Shown here piece by piece: positions 55,801 through 64,000 of a DNA stretch of 64,000 bases. The stretch comes from Azolla caroliniana. Its lineage: Eukaryota > Polypodiophyta. Every line of letters starts with the position of its first letter. Within the stretch, counting starts at the first letter, position 1. The DNA is taken from the NCBI GenBank assembly GCA_043228905.1, contig JBHGNT010000018.1, forward strand, positions 13,206,001 through 13,270,000, read 5' to 3'. The notes beneath the pieces were generated by a model. The model was not told the origin of the DNA. It searched no databases and saw nothing but the letters and a program-made list of their open reading frames with translations. The position numbers and the translations under genes are program-made.

Positions 55801-56595
55801 CCTACATCCTTCAGCAACAACTTGCATCCGGTTGGTGTCATCAACCACATGTCTCCTATGCCGAAAATTTGGCAGGTACATTCAGTCCCCATCCGGACAC
55901 AACCGTGCTCACCGGCTGTGTAGGATGAGAAGCATTTCCGGTCCAGAGTAAGTTGGAACGATTCCTTTGTCTTCCACATTCCGATTCAGTAAGGAGGGCT
56001 TTGGCGTCGAAGATCACCTCCTTCTCTTTTCGACACGCCTCCTCATCTAGCAAGATCGACTTGACTCTTGCTAGGGATAGTTGTTTTCCTTCTGGCCTAG
56101 CTTTGCCCAACGTGACAACTAACGTCTCCCAGCGATGCGGGAGGGAACTTTGCAGGAGCAATGCGAGTACCTCATCGGTGAGAGGTACTTGCAACAAGGT
56201 TGTTTGATGTATTAGACCCTAGAAGGCATTCATGTGCTCCGCCATACTGGAGCCATCTTGGTACCGGAGCCTCACTAGCTTCTAGAATACCGAAACCCGA
56301 TTAACAACATTCTTGTTTTGGATCAGGATGCCGAACTTCTCCCAGACTTCATGAGCCTTGCTCTCTCGATTGAAGTTGTTGTACATGCTCATGTCGATGA
56401 AGCACCGAATGTATGTCATCGTCTTCATGTGCATCACCTCCCACATTGTGGCGTTGATCATATCCGGTCTCTTGTCCCCAAACTGAAATGGCAACCAAAG
56501 ATCTTTGGCCACCAACGTATCCCTCATCTTTGACTTCCACACTGAGTTGTTGGAGCCGGTGAGCTTGAACATGCTGCCAAACGATTCTTCCATTT
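52865..56595 (-). pseudogene. A3 copia gag-pol, broken
   Basis: Gag starts MEESFGSMFKLTGSNNSVWK at 56595 and is shifted at about 56280 and 56200. The protease lies near 55970 and has lost its DSG context. The integrase zinc-binding region (55467-55800) and core (54732-55295; QADNGGEYWG, PKLNGLAERMN) follow, then a linker (54477-54719). RT is at about 53572-54366 with MDLAVEQLDVKTTFLYGDL and LLYVDDMLIVG. RNase H (52865-53305) has ALSTTEAEYMAVVETGKEII and ends LTRYPMPE. At least six breaks are visible, so it is not functional. Its closest relative in the window is A1. Confidence 0.9.
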
Positions 56596-56632
56596 TCTAT
56601 GTTGTTCGCTCGGATACCAGATTGTGAGGAAT

Positions 56633-57187
56633 AGTGCAGAATACTGCTCGGCCACAACCGAGTCTTGAATCACTTCGATAAGACTGCAACACAAGAATGG
56701 GAATAGACGTACACACAAAAGAGAGTACAGAAGATGTTTGCGTGGAAAGCCCTAAATGGAAAAAACCACAGGAGCCTACAGACTCTGCACTATCACTATG
56801 AAGAGAAGGGGTACAATCAGAGACTCGTAGGCAGCGACCTCGAGCTTGGTTTCTTCACTAGGCGGCGGTTACAACAGAGTATCACTCTGTATCTCTCTCC
56901 CTCTCTCTCTGTCGCTCTCTCTATATGTCTCTATACAACAGTTACAATAATATGACAACAATACAACTACATACCAAAGTGATTGCCCTAAGTCATATTT
57001 ATATTGATATGAACTTAGGGCTATTTACAAATATAACCTCAATAGGCTTACTCAAGAAACATATTTACAAATATGGCTCTCTTCCGGTTCTTACCGGCTC
57101 TCCTCCGGTTTCCGGCTCTCTTCTGGTTCTCACCGGGTCTACCTTATTCATCACTGGATCCCATCCGGAGAGACCGATTTCCCAACA
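56633..57187 (-). repeat. 5' LTR of A3
   Basis: 555 bp, with a 31-bp segment absent from the 3' LTR. CT microsatellite at about 56893-56925. The primer site lies just inside. Confidence 0.88.
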
Positions 57188-57192
57188 CCAAG

Positions 57193-57690
57193 TATCGTTG
57201 GCATCGAGTGCCCATATTTTTTCCTCCATAGCAGCACGCCAATTTGTGTCCTTTACCGCTTCTGTGTAGCTCTATGGCTCATGCACTTCAGCCACCTTTG
57301 TAATCTAGAAATAATGTTGCGCCATATACTCATTATATCCATACTGCATCACGGGGTTCTTCTAGAAGGTAGATTGGCACAACATCAAATTTGCCTATTT
57401 GAGGGCCCTCTTGGTCGACTCAGACTTCAATTCCGAAGGTCCGTCTTCGTTCTTTCCTGTGTCAAATTCGCTCCAATCCATATCCTCCTTGTCTGTGCCA
57501 TATTCCAACATCTTCTTCTTCCCTTTTTCTTTGCGTGTAAACTGTCTCCTCAGTTCCTTGTGCGGGGATTGCACGGCCAAGTCTCCACTACTCGTCAACT
57601 CATTGGTCATTCCAACTCAGTCTCTCATGTTAGCCAGCCGGCAAGGAGTGAAGGACAGTCCAGAATATGAAAGGGCAGAAATAATCGGAG
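57193..57690 (-). pseudogene. B-outer copia: integrase-RT linker, truncated
   Basis: Minus-strand frame with ELRRQFTRKEKGKKKMLEYG, matching the linker of B2 at 36500-37078. It fades near 57650, and the Tat-like gypsy LTR starts at 57693. No integrase, gag or 5' LTR follows. Confidence 0.75.
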
Positions 57691-57692
57691 GC

Positions 57693-58090
57693 TGTTATTA
57701 GGATATTAATTAATTAAGTAGATTTTAGAGTAGTGAACGGACGGACCGGAATCGGTATGTCGATCTGGTTCCGGACCGGTTCATATTAGTGTGCCGGTTG
57801 GCACCGTTTTGTAGGCAGAGCCAGTGATCTATAAAAAGGCCCGGTTACATTGTAAATGGGGACGGATAATTAATAAAGCTCTATTTCCTTATCTCTGTGC
57901 ATTGATTACTATTCTGTGCTAATTACTTTCTATCTTACCCGTGTATTAAGATTAAGGATCTGTTGCTTAAGTAACGATTAAAGTCGGATTAATCGTCGGT
58001 CTAACTTTGTTCCATTGTAAGACCCTTTGGTGAAGTGTCTTCTGTAGACACCCTGTGTTAGGCTATTGTCCGGCCCTATGGAGTAACACA
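57693..58090 (+). repeat. 5' LTR of the right-hand gypsy element
   Basis: Starts TGTTATTAGGATATT and ends GAGTAACACA. TATA box CTATAAAAAGG at about 57830. It is followed by GATTTTGGTGACCACG, the primer-binding-site region. Confidence 0.75.
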
Positions 58091-58141
58091 GATTTTGGTG
58101 ACCACGATTCCTGCATAAGCAACGAACAGTAGCGGGAATGG

Positions 58142-59780
58142 ATGACTAGACTGGCGAGCGGACCGGTTACGGATCGAGCAAGGAGACTCGTTGAGTTGCT
58201 GCGGAGGCGAGAGGCCTTCCAGCAAGCGGCGGAAGAAATTCGTTTGGATCAATCATTTTCCAAAGTGATCTGGCGAGTGGCTGAGGAGTCACTCCGTTTG
58301 CAACAAGATTTCCACCCCGACGAAGGAAGCAACTTGAGTAGTCTTCGGGAAATGGAATCCTTGCTACGGGCATTAGCTGCAGGAGACGGCGATTCCGAAC
58401 CATTTTCGGCCTTTGAATCGAACTCGGACGGCGAATATAATGCTCATTCTAATTACCGCAGCAGTCGCAACACCCTAGACGGACCGGCGGACGAGGAATC
58501 AAATACCTCACCGACACTAGAACCAGAATTAACAAAGCTGGAAGCTACAGATCGGCCAAGGACTAAGCAAACCCCAACAACCGAAACAGAGGCAGAAAGA
58601 CCTTCCATAGAGGAAGAAAGACCTCCGACAGAGGAGGCGGAGAGACCTCCGACGGAGGAGGAAGAGAGACCTCCAACACCACCAACCCGCTTTCCAACAC
58701 CGGACGACGACATGCCGTTTCAATATCCCAAGTACCGGGATGATCCGGACGCAGAGGCCCACGTCTATGCATTTCAACAGACATGGGAAGCGAATCATGT
58801 GTCACAACGCTTAACCGCGGCTGAAGCAGAGTGCTCAAAGATGGCGGAGTTCAGCATGACATCGGAGGGGCCCGCCGCTAGATGGCGCTTGACGCAAGAT
58901 CCCAGTACCGTAACGATGTTTGAGGCCTTGAAAACTAAATTCTTACATTTTTTTCACAAAGAAGTGGATCAACGGGAAATGGTCGGCCTATTCTATACCA
59001 TCAGGCAGGAGCCCACGGAGAACATTCAATAATTTGTAATCCGATTCCAAAGAATGCACAACCAGCTCAGTCGGGCACCACCAGAGGAAGAGACTAAGGC
59101 GATATTTCCTGCAGCACTCCAGGAACCCCTACGAACGGTGTGCACAGTTATTGATTTCCGCATGAGTTCCGTCGACCAGGTCATAGACCAAGTCAGGGAA
59201 ATGGAAAACTCCAGCTCATGGCTGACGATGGGGGCACTCCAAAGAACGTTACCGACTGATGAAGACCTCCTCTTTCGACAAGCAATTCATTGTACGACTT
59301 GCCTGAATGCCGGAGATTCAGAGCTGGAGTCTACCATGTGTTCTCAATGCCTGCTTTTCCATTCCAGAAACCACACAATGGATCGGTGCGAGTATAACTT
59401 GCTGAATCGGCAAGCACCACCAATCTGCCAAATCGAACCACGGAGCAACCAAGAGGAGGAAGAAGAGCGTTGGCGGCGAGAGGAGCGTTACCGGCCAGCA
59501 CAAGATGTCCGGTACGGTGATCGAAGAAACGCTTATGACCGCGACCGGTATGATAGATATGATAGATATCAGAACTATAATGAGGAACGAAATGAGCGCT
59601 ACAACCGGGATCACTCCCCCGGGTACAACCCCAAGCAACCAACTGGACCAAGGCCAAGCACTTACTACAGGACCTCAACCGGGTGCCGGGGCGAAAGCAG
59701 AATCCAGCAACAACCAGAAGGCATATTGCTATTATTGCCGACAAGAGGGAGACTACAGTAACCAATGTCCGGTGAAAAGC
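58142..59780 (+). pseudogene. Right-hand gypsy gag
   Basis: Starts at the ATG at 58142 (MTRLASGPVTDRARRLVELL). An acidic stretch with repeated RPPTEEE units (about 58590-58680) precedes the capsid-like core (PAARWRLTQDPSTVTMFEAL). A TAA at about 59030 interrupts the frame, which continues with FQRMHNQLSRAPPEEETKAI. A degraded zinc knuckle CYYCRQEGDYSNQC (His replaced by Asp) is at about 59725-59770, in a shifted frame. Confidence 0.8.
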
Positions 59781-60740
59781 TACGAGAAGTGACCAACGGT
59801 AAACATGGTGGTAGCAGACATACAACAAGTGACCACGAGGGTAAAAGGAAATGTAACAGAGTGGGAAACCCAAGAAGCCATCTGAAAGCAGGCCACCGAA
59901 TGGGTTAAAAAGGCAAACGAGCAGAATGTGGCCGAACTGGACCAACAAAAGGAGAACCTAGAGGAGACAACTGGCAATGGCCAAGCGGAAAACCCAACAT
60001 GGCACGCGTTGCAAGAATGCCAAATCATGTTGCCATTAGGTAGGCTATTGCAGTTAGTACCTTGGTTTACGGAAGGACTGAAGACGAGAATGGCTGCGGT
60101 CGGCATCACACCGGCTCCGACATTCTTTTCTAATCCGGAGGAAGGACCGACGGTAGTGGACACGAGCAGTCCGGCTATCACAACCATCATCAAGGGACGA
60201 GAGCTATCTGGAACGGTTATAGACAGAGGATCCAGCATGAATGTGATTAGCCTCTGAACTTGTAATACCCTGGGAATCCAAGACTGGGAGCCGTGCCCGT
60301 TTTGGCTCCGAATGGCGGACACAAGTTCAGTAAGGCCTACCGGATTGATACGAGATTTGGAAGTGACTATCGGAGGTCACACATTCCGCATTTCGGCAGT
60401 AGTCCTCCAACTCAATGCACAAGGAGCATACCCACTGTTGTTGGGCCGGCCATGGTTAAAAACAACGCACATCAAGCAAAACCGGCGTGGTAAAGCGAAA
60501 GTACGGGTACCTACACAACCACGTTCAAGTACCGGAAAGGAGCTGACACCGCTGTATGGGGAATGTGTCAACATGCTTGAAGGATTGGCTGATGAGGAGG
60601 TCGATTGGTATTTACAGGAGAATCCAAAAATTGTACCCTTATTTGAAGTCGATGTCGCCGAAGCAATGGCCCCATACATCATACTGGAGGAGGCTGGTGA
60701 AGAACCGGATAAGGAGGCCATCAGAGAGTTACGACAAGCG
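59781..60740 (+). pseudogene. Right-hand gypsy protease region
   Basis: The sequence ELSGTVIDRGSSMNVISL (about 60200-60255) corresponds to the protease active site, with Arg in place of Ser of DSG. A stop follows. The second half (60312-60740) has GAYPLLLGRPWLKTTHIKQN, the conserved LLGRPWL motif of gypsy proteases, followed by the linker to RT. Confidence 0.8.
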
Positions 60741-60749
60741 TAGAAAGCG

Positions 60750-62669
60750 TTGGAGAAGGAATTGGTAGTATCTCAATGCGTAAAAGCCTCTCAGCTGGAA
60801 GAGGTAAACCTCGGCACCGCAGAAGACGCGACACCGGTTCACATCGCTAAAGAAATGAGTCCTGAAAGGAAGACGACAACAATCACCTTATTAAAGGAGT
60901 TCCGGGACATGTTCGCGTGGTCTTACGAGGACATGCGGGGGCTAGACCCTCAATTGTATCAACACTAGATACATCTGAGTAAGGACGCCAAGTCGGTGGC
61001 GCAACGACGCTACCGGATGAACCCTAACTATGCAGCAAAAGTAAAGGGCAAAATCGACAAATTGTTATGGGTAGGGTTCATCCGACCGGTCAAGAAGGCA
61101 ACATGGCTGAGTCCGAGAGTCGTCGTACCAAAAAAGAATGGAAAAATCCGGGTATGTGTCAACTATCAGAAGTTGAATGCGGTAACGGTAACCGACGCAT
61201 TCCCACTCCCGTTTACGGATGGAGTCTTGGATGCGGTAGCCAGTCACGAAGTGTATAGTTTCCTGGACGGGTTCAACGACTACAATCAGATCCGGATGCA
61301 CCCCGATGACCAGGAGAAAACCGCTTTTGTTACCAAATGGGGAGTATTTGTCGCCGTAGTCATGATTTTCGGACTTAAAACGGCGCCGGAAACCTTTCAG
61401 CGAATCATCATGGAGATTTTTGGAGAATTTATTTGAGCATTCATGTAGGTGTTCTTAGACGATTTCGCCGTGTATAGCCAGGAAGGGGAACACCTCCAAT
61501 ACCTCCGATTATGTCTTGAGAAATGTAGGGTTTACCGGTTAAGCCTTAACCCGGAAAAATGTGTGTTCGGTGTGTCAAGCGGGGCATTACTAGGCCACAT
61601 TGTTAGCAAGGACAGTATTGCAGTAGACCCGGACAAGGTCAAAGCAATTTTGGAGGCACTGGCACCCACCACGACGAAAGCATTGAGTCGGTTCCTAGGA
61701 AAAATCCGGTGGCATAGCCGGATGCTCCGGTATCTAGCAGACTTGGCCACACCATTGCATGCCGCGGTGCATCGGACACCGTTTCAATGGACGGACACAG
61801 AAGAGAAGGCTTACCGGGCATTAAAAGTACTACTATCACAAGCACTGGTGGTGCAACCGCCGGATTGGTCTAACGAATTCCACGTATTCGTAGACGCGTC
61901 CGACATAGCAATAAGGAGTGCATTAATGCAGCTTACCGAACCCAAGTGGTATCGGCCCATGTATTATGCCAGCCGTAAGCTATCCCAGGTGGAACGGAAT
62001 TACTCTACGACGGAAAGAGAGGCCTTGGGCATGATCTATAGCGTCACCAAGTTCCGACACTATCTGTTGGGGAGGAAATTTTCCTTTCATGTAGATCATT
62101 CAACGCTACTTTACTTGGTCTCGAAAGCATCACTCACGAGTAAGCTGGCCCGGTGGACGCTATTATTACAGGAATTTGAGTTCGAGATATTGCACCGGCC
62201 AGGCATACAACATGCGGTTGCAGATTATTTGAGCCGGTTAGACTCCGGAGAAACCAGTGATGGGGTCGCAGACGAATTTCCGGATGCAGACTTGTTTAGG
62301 GTCACAGCCGAAACGACAACAAATGGCACGATCGCCGAGGAGGACAAGTGGCTCACTAACATGCACCAATTCCTGAGCACTGGCTTACCTCTACAGGAGA
62401 TGAACAGAGACGAGAGGAAAAGATTAGCAGTACAAAGACGACACTTCTGCCTACTGCAAGACACACTGTATCATAAAGGCGCGGATGACATATGGCAGCG
62501 CGCGGTGTGCAGCGACGAAAAAGACCAAATACTGCACGAAGCACACTGTGGTGTTGCCGGAGGGCATTATGTTGGGGATGCTACGGCAAGGAAAATATGG
62601 CAGAGTGGCCTATGGTGGCCAATAACATTAAAGGACGCCATCCCGTATGCTAAAGAATGCGATTTGTGA
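60750..62669 (+). pseudogene. Right-hand gypsy RT, RNase H and integrase zinc finger
   Basis: The linker (60750-60968) has KEFRDMFAWSYEDMRGLDPQ. RT (60996-61436) has WLSPRVVVPKKNGKIRVCVN and ETFQRIIMEIF, then two stops, then FLDDFAVYSQEGEHL (about 61450). RNase H (about 61860-62230) has FVDASDIAIRSALMQ and TTEREALGMIYSVTKFRHYL. The integrase zinc-binding part has HEAHCGVAGGHY, then stops at CDL (62669), where the second Cys pair should end. Confidence 0.9.
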
Positions 62670-63560
62670 TAACGGATGGGCCAACCAACCTCACCAGCCG
62701 GTGCTGCCATTGTAACCATTTCAGAAATGGGGGTTGGACTTCGTCGGCCCATTTAAACCACCAACAATGAGAACCAGCAACCGATACGTGATTGTCGCTA
62801 CGGACAACTACACCAAATGGGTGGAGGCCAAATCACTACGTGACAACACCGTGGCATCCACGACAAAGTTTTGATATGAATGTATCTGGTGCCAGTATGG
62901 ATGTCCGATCAAGCTAATCAATGACCAAGGAAGGCATTTCCTGGGACAAGTGGTGGAGAGCTTAACAACATTCTATGCGGTGGTGCATAAGAGAAGCACT
63001 TCGTATTATCCGCAAGCCAACGGATTAGCTGAATCCACAAATAAGACACTACAAAACATCCTCCGGAAAATCGTCAATGAGAACCAGACAGATTGGGATA
63101 CAAAGCTGCACAGTGCACTTTGCGCCTACCTAACAACATATAAGACAAGTATCCGGACAATGCCTTTCCGATTGGCATTCGGATTGGAAGCGGTAATGCC
63201 GATTGAATTCCAGGTTCCCAGCTTGGGGTTACAGGTTAGGGAATGCCTGAACGAGAAGGAGTCGGAAACCATCCGGCTAGCAGCACTGTGCGAACTGGAG
63301 GAACACCGGATCGCCAGCTTGATGCACATGGAACTGGAGCAACGGAGAAGGAAAGCATTCGTCGATCGACACCGGAAAGGTAACGAAAAAAGATTAGGGA
63401 TCGGCAAGCCAGTACTTATATTCCAAACCCGGATGGGTAAGATGCTGGGGAAGCTACGGTTTCAGTGGACCGGACCATATTGGATTACACGGGAGTTCAG
63501 CGGTTCGTACGAGCTAGTAACACTCGCCGGCGAAGTTATGGGTAACTGAGTGAATGGGTT
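62670..63560 (+). pseudogene. Right-hand gypsy integrase core and C-terminus
   Basis: After a frameshift, [11 protein letters not shown] and [16 protein letters not shown] (first catalytic Asp) are visible. A stop follows KF near 62874, then NDQGRHFLG (second Asp) and STSYYPQANGLAESTNKTLQ (Glu). The C-terminal part runs to 63549 and ends ELVTLAGEVMGN. The D, D and E are preserved although the frame is broken. Confidence 0.88.
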
Positions 63561-64000
63561 TCGACTCAAACCATACTATGGACCCATGCCAAAGAACCCG
63601 TTTGAGTAGACAAAGGCTGACACCGCACCGGACACCAGTAAGCACGACGAGACGATAACCGGTCAGGCAATCGGCAATCACAATCCGGAGACGGGTCCGT
63701 TTGGGCTGGATACATATTAAAATAAAATAAAATAAAAATAGAAAATAAAAAATCCAATCAAACCCAACTATGCAATGGCGAGGAGTGAATGGCCACATGC
63801 AATGAAAAGGAGGGGTGAACGGGCACTTTGAAAAGCCAAGTAGTGGGCTATTTATAGCACATTAAAACGCCGCCACGTGGCAGTTCATTGCCATTATAAT
63901 ACACAACATTTGCATGCGCAAGAATCGAGAAAGGCGCGAACATGCAGAAAGAAAACCTACACCACATGGAGGCCTTCTCATTTCGCGAACAGAGAATCGC
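63561..64000 (+). other. Region after integrase of the gypsy element
   Basis: No domain recognised. The first 30 bases still resemble the end of the polyprotein (GFRLKPYYG). An AAAATAAAAT run lies at about 63718-63750. Tat/Athila elements usually carry a long stretch here before the 3' LTR. Confidence 0.5.

Larger units (their letters stand above)
52331..57187 (-). mobile_element. Family A copia element A3, defective
   Basis: The LTRs are 52331-52854 (524 bp) and 56633-57187 (555 bp), flanked by CCAAG on both sides (52326-52330 and 57188-57192). The LTR lengths differ by a 31-bp indel in a GGTTCTTACCGG-type repeat. The primer site TGGTATCCGAGCG lies at about 56619-56631. The interior holds gag and pol on the minus strand, with many shifts. 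It is inserted in the B-outer linker: TW / DLVDPP join after its removal. Confidence 0.92.
57693..64000 (+). mobile_element. Tat/Athila-like Ty3/gypsy element, defective, right end outside window
   Basis: 5' LTR 57693 to about 58090, then a primer site, gag, protease, RT, RNase H and integrase on the plus strand. No chromodomain was seen after integrase. The integrase wording ([18 protein letters not shown]) fits the Tat/Athila group. The 3' LTR is not in the window. The remnant at 1427-3213 belongs to the same family. Confidence 0.85.

Noticed and set aside
1-64000. CRISPR arrays, bacterial-type operons or phage modules
   Set aside because: No regularly spaced direct repeats with unique spacers and no prokaryotic genes were seen; the content is that of a plant nuclear genome.

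Overview
The window is nuclear DNA of a land plant, and almost all of it is transposable elements inserted into one another. Evidence for a plant: Ty1/copia elements primed by initiator-Met tRNA, a chromodomain Ty3/gypsy element, a Tat/Athila-like gypsy element, a plant hAT transposase, TTTAGGG-like tracts and a PLS-type pentatricopeptide repeat (PPR) gene without introns. The style of the PPR protein and the density of old nested elements suggest a fern or another large-genome seed-free plant; that is an inference. No bacterial genes, CRISPR arrays or rRNA genes were seen.

The layers were separated by eye, from target-site duplications (TSDs) and from reading frames that resume after an insertion. 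Outermost is a degenerate copia element of 'family B' on the minus strand (B-outer), whose pieces lie at 3557-4194, 50503-52330 and 57193 to about 57690. Into it went a family A copia on the plus strand (A-old: LTRs 4195-4749 and 49998-50502, TSD CATCT) and a second family A copia on the minus strand (A3: 52331-57187, TSD CCAAG). A-old is in turn split by three insertions: a 32.6-kb block bounded by hAT termini (6071-38656, 8-bp TSD ACCACAGG/ACCACAGC), a TRIM-like element (40300-42253, TSD ACGT) and a minus-strand family A copia (42630-49582, TSD CTATG). The last holds part of a family B element whose LTR is split by a chromodomain gypsy element (43556-48853, TSD CCCAG/CCTAG).

The hAT-bounded block holds the only host-like genes. 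From left to right it has a hAT left end and a frameshifted transposase (minus strand, 6979-9025), a complete copia element (9654-15183, TSD AATAT), the last five exons of a glyoxalase II gene (17082-20643), a second hAT-type right end (22336), a gypsy gag remnant, a solo LTR, an intact 721-codon PPR gene (minus strand, 24225-26390), a small MITE, a LINE remnant, and a family B copia (28614-37078). That copia was split by a very young, apparently intact family A copia (30274-35657, TSD GGATT, one 1358-codon gag-pol frame). The right hAT end is at 38656. Having two right ends and one left end suggests that separate hAT copies moved the sequence between them together, like a macrotransposon.

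At the left edge (1-3213) are minus-strand gypsy pieces: a gag with its primer site, and a Tat-like reverse transcriptase interrupted by a MITE with an 8-bp TSD. At the right edge (57693-64000) a Tat/Athila-like gypsy on the plus strand, with stops and frameshifts, runs out of the window. The likely functional protein genes are the PPR gene and the gag-pol of the young family A copia. Boundaries and similarities come from reading the sequence; no alignment or database search was run.
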